A stretch of 23,368 nucleotides of DNA. Origin: Mobilicoccus sp032100225 (GTDB lineage: Bacteria > Actinomycetota > Actinomycetes > Actinomycetales > Dermatophilaceae). The translations under genes were made by a program, and so were the position numbers. Positions 1 through 6,789 of the stretch are shown piece by piece. The stretch lies in the NCBI GenBank assembly GCA_032100225.1, contig DAMDJY010000035.1, positions 1 through 23,368 of the forward strand. Direction: 5' to 3'. Positions within the stretch are counted from its first letter, which is position 1. Each line of letters begins with the position of its first letter. The notes under the pieces were generated by a model that did not search any database, was not told the DNA's origin, and saw only the letters and a list, made by a program, of their open reading frames with translations.

Positions 1-1298
1 CCTACGTGAGGCACCGAACCCACCACGCGGGCATATTGACATGAGGCACCTCGGCCCCCACCCGGCGCGCCGCCGGCCCAGAGGCTGCCGCCGACTGCGA
101 GCACGCGCTCGCGCATGCCGACGAGCCCGTGCCCCTCCCCGTCCGACGGCGAGACGACTCCTGCGCCGTCATCCCGAACGGTGACGAGCAGCGCCGCCTC
201 CAGGTAGTCCAACGACACCCACACGCGCGCCTCGCCCGCGTGCTTGATGACGTTGGTCAGCGACTCCTGCACGACCCGGTACGCCGCGAGGTCGGCAGTG
301 CGCGACAGCGGTCGGGCGCGTCCGTAGCGGTCGACGTAGATCTCCAGACCGGCCGCCCGCAACGGGTCGAGCAGGTCATCGAGACTGTCCACGCCACCGG
401 TGGGCGCGTACTCGGCACCCTCACCGTCCTGTCGCAGCACCCCGACGAGTCGGCGCGTATCCGCGAGGGATTCGCGTGCCGTCAGGCCGATGGTCTCGAG
501 CGCGGCCCGCGCCGACCGCACCGCCTGGGCCATGACCTGCGGATCTGCGGACTCTGCCGCACGATCCAACGCATATGTGGCGCCGTCGGACTGGACGACG
601 ACCACCGACAGGGAGTGAGCGACGACATCGTGCATCTCGCGCGCGATGCGTGAGCGCTCCTCCTGCGCGGCGAGGCGCACCGACTGGATGCGACTGTGCT
701 CCAACGCGCTGGTCTTCTGCAGGGTCTCGGTGCGGGCCGCCTCGCGCTGCCGAAAGAGAGCCCCCAACAGCCATGCCGACGCTGCCGCGCCGAAGCACAC
801 AATGCTGAAATACACGACAGTGGAAAGGCTCGAATCGTCGGAGTTCCAACTGAGCCCTGCCATCAGGCTGCCCACGGCCGCCACCACCAGGAACCCCCGA
901 CGAAGGCGAGGGTCCTCACTCCATCGAGCCACCGAGTACATGGCCATCGGAGCCGCGATGTTCATGGCCGCGGGCTGGGGGAGAACCGCCAGTTGCATCA
1001 GGTGCCCGAGGACGACCACGGCTGCAGCTCGCGCAGGAAACGTTCGTCGCCACAGAAACGGGAAGACGAACGCCGACGACATGAGCGCCGTCCAGACGGC
1101 GTCGGTGTAGATGGACGCGGACCCGAGGTCCACCAGACACATCAAGGCCACAGCGCCTGTCGCGACCAGGTCACCCAGCCGAGGGCGAGCGCCCGGCCAC
1201 CACCGGTCAAGGACCCGCCAGAGGTCGTCGATGTCACCGCCCAGAGTGCGGGACTCCTCGCGCCGTCCCCCCGCAGGCGGCGTCACCTCTGTGTCCAT
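1..1298 (-). CDS. Sensor histidine kinase, NarL/DesK type (3' end cut by window)
   Basis: A two-component sensor kinase that should phosphorylate a NarL-type response regulator, which would lie beyond the left edge. The N-terminal half has several hydrophobic membrane segments (about residues 45-195). A short linker leads to the HisKA_3 dimerisation box RIAREMHDVVAHSLS, with the phospho-accepting His at about residue 223. The HATPase_c domain follows, with the N-box QESLTNVIKHA, the DDGAG motif and GHGLVGMRERV. I chose ATG at 1298; translation stays open to position 1, giving at least 432 codons. The last 17 or so codons do not look like the usual GGGFxVxAxLP ending, and an AEVPHV-like strand appears in another frame that stops at 2-4, so a small frame error near the left edge is possible. 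Family assignment is secure; the signal sensed is unknown. Confidence 0.9.
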   Translation of the reverse strand, partial: MDTEVTPPAGGRREESRTLGGDIDDLWRVLDRWWPGARPRLGDLVATGAVALMCLVDLGSASIYTDAVWTALMSSAFVFPFLWRRTFPARAAAVVVLGHLMQLAVLPQPAAMNIAAPMAMYSVARWSEDPRLRRGFLVVAAVGSLMAGLSWNSDDSSLSTVVYFSIVCFGAAASAWLLGALFRQREAARTETLQKTSALEHSRIQSVRLAAQEERSRIAREMHDVVAHSLSVVVVQSDGATYALDRAAESADPQVMAQAVRSARAALETIGLTARESLADTRRLVGVLRQDGEGAEYAPTGGVDSLDDLLDPLRAAGLEIYVDRYGRARPLSRTADLAAYRVVQESLTNVIKHAGEARVWVSLDYLEAALLVTVRDDGAGVVSPSDGEGHGLVGMRERVLAVGGSLWAGGAPGGGRGASCQYARVVGSVPHV

Positions 1299-1344
1299 GC
1301 TCTCGACGGTAGAGGGTGCGCCCGCCCGTCGTCGTCCCCTCCGC

Positions 1345-1363
1345 GTCGTACAGGCCGTACGAC
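1345..1363. promoter_or_regulatory. Perfect 7-bp inverted repeat upstream of the sensor kinase
   Basis: GTCGTAC and GTACGAC arms (1345-1351 and 1357-1363) are separated by AGGCC. The site lies 47 bp upstream of the kinase start at 1298 and downstream of the unknown gene ending at 1378. The size and spacing fit an operator for a dimeric regulator such as the kinase's own response regulator. That role is inferred; the repeat itself is seen directly. Confidence 0.45.
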
Positions 1364-1377
1364 CAGGGTCTGACGGC

Positions 1378-1668
1378 TCAGCTGCGGATGCCGGTCAGAG
1401 CCTGCTGAAACAGGGTGGGCCAGACGGAGACGTCACGGTCGGAGACGGCCAGCCACCCGTTCGCGGATTCGGTCACTGCCTCGAGGTTCACCGCATCGAC
1501 GCGGGCCGGGCTGCCCTCAGGAAGGTAGACCTCGGCGCTCTGGCCGACGTGGCGCGCGAACGGGGTGCCGTCGACGAGCAGGGTGCGGACTCCACCGGAG
1601 GTCTCCTCGGTGGCGCCGGACGCGGCGAGTTCACTGGCCAGGCGGTCGAACAGGTCGTGGGTGTTCAT
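1378..1668 (-). CDS. Small protein of unknown function
   Basis: This 96-residue soluble protein begins MNTHDLFDRLASELAASG and ends TLFQQALTGIRS. It has no signal peptide, membrane segment or motif that I recognise. The pattern is an amphipathic N-terminal helix, a central strand-rich part (VRTLLVDGTPFARHVGQSAEV) and a C-terminal helix, suggesting one small alpha/beta domain. A GTG at 1686 would add six residues; neither start has a strong ribosome binding site, and I prefer ATG at 1668. It lies 72 bp downstream of the flippase gene on the same strand and may be co-transcribed with it. The codon pattern is typical of the window, so I believe it is a real gene, but I cannot name it. Confidence 0.65.
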   Translation of the reverse strand: MNTHDLFDRLASELAASGATEETSGGVRTLLVDGTPFARHVGQSAEVYLPEGSPARVDAVNLEAVTESANGWLAVSDRDVSVWPTLFQQALTGIRS

Positions 1669-1740
1669 GCCACATTCTGTGCACACCGAGCTGGATTTCG
1701 CGCCACCCGGGACTCACCGCGCGAGGCGCGCGCAGGACTG

Positions 1741-3114
1741 TCAGTTGCGGACGTCGCCGTCCACGACAGGGTCGCTGTCGATCACGGGATCGACGCCGTT
1801 CTCGACGCGGTGTTCGACTTCCGCTTCGGCCTCCGACTCGGCGTCGGCGTGGCCCGACGCAGCGGCTTCCTGATCGAGCTCGACATCGCGACGCAACGAG
1901 GCACGAACAGCCGTGATGACCCAGAACGGCAGGAACAGTGCCTCGACGACGGCGAGCGCCAACGCCGCACCGACGGCTCCGAGCTGGATCGTGCCGTAGG
2001 CCATGAGGCCGAGCAGAACGGGCGCGCGCAGGATGTTGAGCTTGAACGTCTTCTGCGCCAGGCCCATCCCGTAGAGCGTGACCGCGGCACCCAGGCCGAG
2101 GCTGGAGAAGATCGAGTTCAGACCCATCGGCAGCAGCACCGGTGCCGCACCGGCCCACGACGCCTTGAACAGCCATTCACCGACCGGGTCGGGGAGAAGC
2201 AGGAGAACCCCCACGTACCCCGCCGCAGCCAGGCCCATCGCGGCAGACACCGCGATCATCGCCTTGATACGGCTGGAGGCGCGCATGTGCGCTCGGCGCG
2301 AGAGCTCGGGCACGGCGAACGCCAACGCGGCGGTGCCGAGGATGTTGAGCGGGCCGAGCAGGGTCTGCACGGCGCGGATGGCACCCACGTCGGCCTCGGA
2401 GGCCAGCGGCGCGATGAGCAGGATGCCGAACTGCGCAGCTCCCAGGCCGAGGAGATACTCGGCGATGAGGAAGCCGGTGATGTCCTTCTGCTCGCTGATC
2501 CATTCACCGGCCCCGAAGAGGCTCGGCGGAGTCCGCAGCAGGAACAAGCCGGTCGCCGCAGACACGGATCCGGCGATACCCCAGGTCAGGGTGAGGATGC
2601 CCAGGTCGGTCCAGCCCAGCGCGATCGCGCCGAAGAGCAGACCGAACTGCAGCACCATGCGGATGAAGTCGATGAGGGCAGCCTGATCGGCCCGTCCAGC
2701 GGCAAAGAAGGCCATGCGGCACGAGTCCTGCATCACCAGCGCGGGAAGACAGGGCGCCAGGGCCAGGAACGCCAGCTCGACCGGGCCACCCACCCACATA
2801 CCGACCGCCACACAGATGACAGCGATGCCGATCCCGAGCCATGCCGCCGTGCCCTGCGAGGTGCGCACCGCCCGACGGAACGCCTCAGGCGAATCGGCGC
2901 TGTGCCGCATCTGCAGCGGCTGGCCGACCATGGCCTTGGACAGCGCGACAGCGACGCCGTAGACGACGAACGACATGGAGAACGCGCCGAAGCCGACCTC
3001 GTCGTTCAACGCACGCGCCACGAACACCATCAACAGCATGTTCGACAGCGCGGCCATCACCTGGTCGATGACGTTCCAACCGGCACGTTTGACCAGACCA
3101 GCGGCGCTGACCAT
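1741..3114 (-). CDS. Wzx/MOP-type polysaccharide flippase-like membrane protein
   Basis: A 457-residue polytopic membrane protein with about 12 hydrophobic segments. It resembles the MOP/oligosaccharide flippase superfamily, whose members move lipid-linked glycans across the membrane. The N-terminal MVSAAGLVKRAGWNVIDQVM and the following ALSNMLLMVFVARALN fit the usual first helices of Wzx-like proteins. The last 35 or so residues form an acidic cytoplasmic tail (DAESEAEAEVEHRVENG). I chose ATG at 3114 because AGGGGGGG lies about 9 bp upstream; upstream extensions are compositionally unlike a protein. No glycosyltransferase or polymerase gene adjoins it, so substrate and pathway are unknown. 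The assignment rests on overall hydrophobic pattern and sequence feel rather than a diagnostic motif. Confidence 0.72.
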   Translation of the reverse strand: MVSAAGLVKRAGWNVIDQVMAALSNMLLMVFVARALNDEVGFGAFSMSFVVYGVAVALSKAMVGQPLQMRHSADSPEAFRRAVRTSQGTAAWLGIGIAVICVAVGMWVGGPVELAFLALAPCLPALVMQDSCRMAFFAAGRADQAALIDFIRMVLQFGLLFGAIALGWTDLGILTLTWGIAGSVSAATGLFLLRTPPSLFGAGEWISEQKDITGFLIAEYLLGLGAAQFGILLIAPLASEADVGAIRAVQTLLGPLNILGTAALAFAVPELSRRAHMRASSRIKAMIAVSAAMGLAAAGYVGVLLLLPDPVGEWLFKASWAGAAPVLLPMGLNSIFSSLGLGAAVTLYGMGLAQKTFKLNILRAPVLLGLMAYGTIQLGAVGAALALAVVEALFLPFWVITAVRASLRRDVELDQEAAASGHADAESEAEAEVEHRVENGVDPVIDSDPVVDGDVRN

Positions 3115-3164
3115 GGATGTTCCCCCCCTTCGTCGCCGCCCGCCCCCACGTCGGTCGACACAGC

Positions 3165-3201
3165 TCGCCCAACCGGGCGACCGCGGCGATCTTACGCCGC
3201 G
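3165..3201. repeat. Two adjacent perfect stem-loops in a divergent intergenic gap
   Basis: TCGCCC/GGGCGA (3165-3170 and 3175-3180, loop AACC) is followed one base later by CGCGGCG/CGCCGCG (3182-3188 and 3195-3201, loop ATCTTA). They lie in the 263-bp gap between the flippase start (3114) and methionine aminopeptidase (3378), in what would be the flippase 5' leader. They could be operators or a structured leader. The rest of the gap shows no other clear element. Confidence 0.4.
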
Positions 3202-3377
3202 TGAGAGTTGCCAGTCGAACCATGAACCGGACGATCGTCCACAACAGCCGGAAGAGCCCGCGACAGACCGTGATCCCCACCGGCCGGACGCCATGTGCGC
3301 CGCGCTCGCCCCTGCGCCTAGCATGGCCGGGACCATGAACGCCGGCGACTCGAGCCGGCTGAAGAGAGGTGGATTCG

Positions 3378-4157
3378 GTGATCGAACTTCGGACGCAGCG
3401 GGAGATCGAACAGATGCGCCCCGCCGGCCGATTCGTCGCCGAGGTCCTCACCGACCTCGCACAGCGGGTCACCGTGGGCACCAACCTGCTCGAGATCGAC
3501 GAGTGGGCGCACGAGCACATCCGCAAGCGCGGCGCGGAGTCCTGCTACATCGATTACCACCCGAGCTTCGGCGCCTCACCGTTCGGGCACGTCATCTGCA
3601 CGTCGGTCAACGACGCCGTCCTGCACGGCCTGCCTCACGACTACGCCCTGGCCGACGGCGATCTACTCAGCCTCGACTTCGCCGTCTCCGTCGACGGATG
3701 GGTGTCGGACTCGGCGATCAGCATGGTCGTCGGCAACGCCGAGAACCCCGCGCGCCAGGCCGATCTGGAGCTCATCGCGACCACCGAGGTCGCCCTCGCC
3801 GCAGGCATCGACGCAGCCCGGGTCGGCAACAAGATCGGCGACATCAGCCACGCCATCGGGCGCGTCGCCCACGCTGCGGGTCTGCGCGTCAACACCGACT
3901 TCGGCGGCCACGGCGTCGGCCGCACGATGCACGGCGACCCCCACGTGCCCAACAACGGTCCTGCCAGGCGTGGACTCACGTTGCGCCCCGGCCTGGTCAT
4001 CGCCATCGAGCCGTGGTTCCTGAGCGGCACCGACAAGCTCGTCACCGACCCCGACGGCTGGACCCTGCGCAGTGCCGACGGCTCCCGCGGGGCGCACTCC
4101 GAGCACACCGTCGCCATCACCGACGGCGACCCGATCATCCTCACCGCCCGAGGCTGA
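3378..4157 (+). CDS. map: Type I methionine aminopeptidase
   Basis: Removes the initiator methionine from nascent proteins in the cytoplasm using a two-metal centre. All five metal ligands of the family are visible with E. coli-like spacing: Asp100 and Asp111 (SLDFAVSVDGWVSDSA), His178 (GGHGVGRTMHG), Glu211 (AIEPW) and Glu242 (HSEHTVAIT). The substrate-pocket His83 (HGLP) and His185 are also present. The length of 259 residues is typical for an enzyme without an N-terminal zinc finger or SH3-like extension. I chose GTG at 3378 because AGAGAGGT lies 8-9 bp upstream; a GTG at 3369 falls inside that ribosome binding site. Two small membrane protein genes follow closely on the same strand and are probably co-transcribed. 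Actinobacteria often carry two map genes, and which paralogue this is cannot be told here. Confidence 0.95.
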   Translation: MIELRTQREIEQMRPAGRFVAEVLTDLAQRVTVGTNLLEIDEWAHEHIRKRGAESCYIDYHPSFGASPFGHVICTSVNDAVLHGLPHDYALADGDLLSLDFAVSVDGWVSDSAISMVVGNAENPARQADLELIATTEVALAAGIDAARVGNKIGDISHAIGRVAHAAGLRVNTDFGGHGVGRTMHGDPHVPNNGPARRGLTLRPGLVIAIEPWFLSGTDKLVTDPDGWTLRSADGSRGAHSEHTVAITDGDPIILTARG

Positions 4158-4160
4158 GTC

Positions 4161-4535
4161 ATGCAGGGTGTCATCGTCGCCGCCATGTGGGTGACCCTCG
4201 CGATGGGCGTCGCGCTGCTGATCGGCGCCGCCATCGGGCGATTTCCTCGCCCGCTCACCCTTGGCGTGCTCGCCGTGGCCGAGGTCGCGACGCTGGTGGC
4301 AGTCGGCGCCGACATCGCGTGGCTCATCCAGGGGCGCTCGACGCCCGGACTCGTCACCCACATCAGCTACCTGCTGAGCACGCCGCTGCTCATCCCCGCC
4401 GGATTCGCACTCACCTACAAGAAGTTCGACCGCTGGGGCCTGCTCATCGTGGCCGTCGCCACCCTCATCGCCGCGATCATGATCGTGCGGCAACTCCAGA
4501 CCCTCGGCATCCCGTACGGGTACCTCAATGTCTGA
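4161..4535 (+). CDS. Small four-helix membrane protein, unknown function
   Basis: A 124-residue protein with four hydrophobic segments (about residues 4-25, 33-55, 68-84 and 92-111) separated by short charged loops such as YKKFDRWG. It starts at ATG 4161, three bases after the aminopeptidase stop, and its 3' end overlaps the next gene by 8 bp, which indicates translational coupling. No motif for a named family is visible. Both small membrane proteins have similar size and topology, so they may form a heteromeric membrane complex; that is inference only. Confidence 0.75.
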   Translation: MQGVIVAAMWVTLAMGVALLIGAAIGRFPRPLTLGVLAVAEVATLVAVGADIAWLIQGRSTPGLVTHISYLLSTPLLIPAGFALTYKKFDRWGLLIVAVATLIAAIMIVRQLQTLGIPYGYLNV

Positions 4536-4989
4536 GCACCCTGTCTCGGAGTCCTCGTCCGGACCGGCGCTGGAGTCGCGGGGCATCGCCACGCCTGCTA
4601 CCGGACCGGGCCGGTTCTTCACCCTGCTGTACGGGATCTTCGCCGTCGGAGCGACCTCACGTGCGGCGGTCGAGCTGGCCACCAAGTTCTCGGAAGCACC
4701 CGTCGCCTACTCGCTGTCGGCGTTCTCGGCGGCGGTCTACGTCGTGGGGTTCGTGCTCCTGCTGCGATGGGGGCACCTCGGCTCCCGCGAGGCGATGCGG
4801 GTGCTGTGCATCATCGAGCTGATCGGTGTCGTCGTCGTCGGAACCCTCAGCCTTCTTGTGCCCGAGTGGTTTCCGCAGGCATCCGTCTGGTCGTACTACG
4901 GCGTCGGTTACCTGCTGCTCCCCGCGATCCTGCCCGTCCTCGTCCTGCGCTGGCTCCGCCGCACCGAACTCGACAAGCTCTCTCACTGA
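4528..4989 (+). CDS. Small membrane protein, unknown function
   Basis: A 153-residue protein with a polar Ser/Pro-rich N-terminal stretch of about 28 residues. Four hydrophobic segments follow (about 31-46, 62-80, 90-110 and 122-140), then a basic C-terminus (LRWLRRTELDKLSH). ATG at 4528 overlaps the preceding gene by 8 bp, so the two are almost certainly co-translated. It ends 34 bp before a terminator-like hairpin that closes this transcription unit. I do not recognise a family, and the link to methionine aminopeptidase is positional only. Confidence 0.75.
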   Translation: MSEHPVSESSSGPALESRGIATPATGPGRFFTLLYGIFAVGATSRAAVELATKFSEAPVAYSLSAFSAAVYVVGFVLLLRWGHLGSREAMRVLCIIELIGVVVVGTLSLLVPEWFPQASVWSYYGVGYLLLPAILPVLVLRWLRRTELDKLSH

Positions 4990-5023
4990 CGAACACTCCG
5001 GCTGAACCCGCGTCCGGATGCGA

Positions 5024-5061
5024 CGAACCCCGGCCCCTCATCGCGAGGTGACCGGGGTTCG
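5024..5061. terminator. Bidirectional hairpin between convergent genes
   Basis: CGAACCCCGG (5024-5033) pairs perfectly with CCGGGGTTCG (5052-5061), and an inner CCTC/GAGG can extend the fold. It sits between the convergent ends of the membrane protein gene (4989, +) and the aldo/keto reductase gene (5091, -). There is no clear T-run, which is common for actinobacterial terminators. Confidence 0.7.
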
Positions 5062-5090
5062 CTGCAGCGCTGGCGCCGAGCGACTCGAGA

Positions 5091-5939
5091 TCAGGCGCCG
5101 AGGTTGAACTCGTCGGGGTCGGGGCCGGAACGCTTGCCCTGGTCGAGCCCGGAGATCGATGCCATCTGCGTCTCGTTCAGCTCGAAGTCGAACAGGTCGA
5201 AGTTCGCCTCGATGCGCGGTTGCTTGGTCGAACGGGGGATGACGACCGAGCCCATCTGCAGGTGCCAGCGCAGGATGACCTGCGCCGGGGTCTTGCCCAC
5301 CGCATTGGCGACGGAGCCGATGACCGGGTCCTCGATGAGGTTGAGGCGAGCGCCGAGCGGGCTCCAGTCCTCGGTGACGATGTCGTGCTCGTCGTTGAAG
5401 GCCCGCAGCGGCTCCTGCGTCAGGTAGGGGTGCAGCTCGATCTGGTTGATCGCAGGCAGCTCACCGGTCTCGTCGGCGAGGCGCTGCAGGTGGTTCTCGT
5501 GGAAGTTGCAGACGCCGACGGCCTTGGCCTTGCCGTCCTCGCGCAGCTTGAGCAGCGCCTTCCACGTGTCGACGTAGGCGTCCTTGGCGGGCACCGGCCA
5601 GTGGATGAGGTAGAGGTCGACGTAGTCGGTGCCGAGCTTGGCCAGCGACTCGTCCATCGCCTTGAGCGTGGACTCGTACCCCTGGGCGTCGTTCCAGACC
5701 TTGGTGGTCAGGAAGATGTCCTCACGGGCGAGCTCGGTCTGGCGCAGCGCACGGCCCACGCCCTCCTCGTTGCCGTAGATCTTCGCGGTGTCGATGCTGC
5801 GGTATCCGACCTTGAAGGCGCCGAGCACAGCGTCGGTGACCTCTTCGTCCGGCACCTCCCACGTGCCGAAGCCGAGCTGGGGAATCTCGATGGTGCCGGA
5901 ACCGGCTCGCAGGGACAGGGTGGGAACAGATCCAGTCAT
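5091..5939 (-). CDS. Aldo/keto reductase (2,5-diketo-gluconate reductase-like)
   Basis: An NADPH-dependent oxidoreductase of the AKR superfamily that reduces aldehydes or ketones in the cytoplasm. The catalytic tetrad is complete: Asp50 and Tyr55 (SIDTAKIYGNEEGVG), Lys80 (LTTKVWN) and His113 (LYLIHWP). The cofactor-binding motif VVIPRSTKQPRIEANF is near the C-terminus. The 282-residue length matches AKR5-type 2,5-diketo-D-gluconic acid reductases. I chose ATG at 5939, the start of MTGSVPTLSLRAG, because the conserved barrel begins soon after; purine-rich GGGGAGGGGAAG lies about 9 bp upstream. Natural substrate cannot be read from sequence. It is preceded by a large inverted repeat (6016-6089) and is probably a single-gene unit. 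Confidence 0.92.
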   Translation of the reverse strand: MTGSVPTLSLRAGSGTIEIPQLGFGTWEVPDEEVTDAVLGAFKVGYRSIDTAKIYGNEEGVGRALRQTELAREDIFLTTKVWNDAQGYESTLKAMDESLAKLGTDYVDLYLIHWPVPAKDAYVDTWKALLKLREDGKAKAVGVCNFHENHLQRLADETGELPAINQIELHPYLTQEPLRAFNDEHDIVTEDWSPLGARLNLIEDPVIGSVANAVGKTPAQVILRWHLQMGSVVIPRSTKQPRIEANFDLFDFELNETQMASISGLDQGKRSGPDPDEFNLGA

Positions 5940-6015
5940 GACGGCATTCTTCCCCTCCCCCACCCCAGCTCGGCAAGCACCCCTGCCTGCGCACCGGGGG
6001 CGAGCCGAGACAGAT

Positions 6016-6089
6016 CGAACCTGAAGGCGTGCACAGGTGGGTGCTATCACCCCCGGATCTGCACCTCCTCATGCACGCCTTCGGGTTCG
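6016..6089. repeat. Long imperfect inverted repeat with nested hairpin
   Basis: Two 18-base arms (6016-6033 and 6072-6089) are complementary at 17 positions, the exception being a G-T pair. A nested hairpin GGGTG-CTAT-CACCC (6039-6052) lies between them. It falls between the end of the Nudix gene (6110) and the start of the aldo/keto reductase (5939), both on the minus strand. It may terminate the Nudix transcript or form a structured leader for the reductase. No T-run follows. Confidence 0.55.
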
Positions 6090-6109
6090 CCGTCAGGTGC
6101 GATCTCGGA

Positions 6110-6571
6110 TCAGCGGAGCTCGGTGAGGCGGTCGAGAAAGGCGGTCTGGCCGGGGATGAGTTTGGTCCGGGCGACCTGGAGCGGCATCCACCCGGCGCGG
6201 TCGACCTCGGGGATCGTGATGATGCGCCCCGACCGCGGCGGCCACTGCACCTCACACGTGTTGCTCGCGACGAACGCCAGCGTCGCGGGCGCTTCGGCGG
6301 CGTAGGCCTGCACGATCTTGCCCGACTTCTGCTTCGCCTGGCCGAGGTCGAGCCACGGCTGCCCTGGTGCGACAACCCCTGTCTCCTCGTGAAATTCGCG
6401 CCCCGCAGCGAGGGCTGCGTCCTCGGAGTCGGGGTCGTACTCACCCTTGACGATCGACCACATGCCCTCGTCCTTCGTGGCCCAGAACGGCCCACCGGGA
6501 TGCGCGATGAACACGAACACCTCATCCGCCTCGACACGGTAGGGCAGGAGTCCGGCGCTGTACTTCGGCAT
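6110..6571 (-). CDS. Nudix hydrolase
   Basis: A 153-residue single-domain Nudix protein that would hydrolyse a nucleoside diphosphate linked to another moiety. It begins MPKYSAGLLPYRV, and the Nudix helix GREFHEETGVV lies around residues 57-67 in KGEYDPDSEDAALAAGREFHEETG. The spacing between the leading Gly and first Glu is one residue longer than the textbook box. It resembles the small family that starts with SAGLLxYR and continues HPGGPFWATKDEGMWSIVKGEY. The start ATG at 6571 has GGAGG almost touching it, too close for an ordinary Shine-Dalgarno; no better start is seen. Substrate unknown. Confidence 0.88.
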   Translation of the reverse strand: MPKYSAGLLPYRVEADEVFVFIAHPGGPFWATKDEGMWSIVKGEYDPDSEDAALAAGREFHEETGVVAPGQPWLDLGQAKQKSGKIVQAYAAEAPATLAFVASNTCEVQWPPRSGRIITIPEVDRAGWMPLQVARTKLIPGQTAFLDRLTELR

Positions 6572-6635
6572 GCCTCCAGCGTGGCACGCCGGGTCCTGAG
6601 CAACGTCCAGGTGGGGGGGTCTCGCGGATCGTAGA

Positions 6636-6731
6636 GCGATACGGACTACCAAGAGAGGCATGCAGCCGCCGTCGCAGACCCCTGACCTGCGGGTTCATAT
6701 AGCGAGACGTCCCTTTGGTAGTCCTTATCGC
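6636..6731. repeat. 17-bp inverted repeat upstream of the Nudix gene
   Basis: Arms at 6636-6652 and 6715-6731 match at 16 of 17 positions; GGACTACCAA/TTGGTAGTCC is the perfect core. The right arm runs into a 10-bp palindrome TATCGCGATA (6726-6735). A TATATG on the minus strand (6701-6696) could be a -10 box for the Nudix gene, placing the right arm near its -35 region. The 218-bp gap (6572-6789) holds no gene that I can support. A regulatory role is inferred. Confidence 0.5.
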
Positions 6732-6789
6732 GATACGTCTGCAAGTAACGACGCCGAGCGGAGCCATCCGCCGCCGACCCTCCCGCGAG

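Noticed and set aside
1707..1725. CGCGC/GCGCG short inverted repeat between the flippase and unknown gene
   Set aside because: Five-base GC-only arms are expected by chance at this base composition.
1111..3204. Long open frame on the plus strand opposite the flippase
   Set aside because: The translation is Arg, Asp, Glu and Gln-rich without domain structure and is exactly antisense to a convincing membrane protein; high GC keeps such frames open.
2885..3223. Minus-strand frame with ATG at 3223 and a hydrophobic start
   Set aside because: The first 38 codons look plausible, but the frame then runs through the flippase start in the wrong frame as Arg-rich sequence, and the stretch contains the tandem hairpins.
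6691..6715. GGGTTCATAT resembling a tRNA T-arm box
   Set aside because: No acceptor, D-arm or anticodon stem can be built around it.
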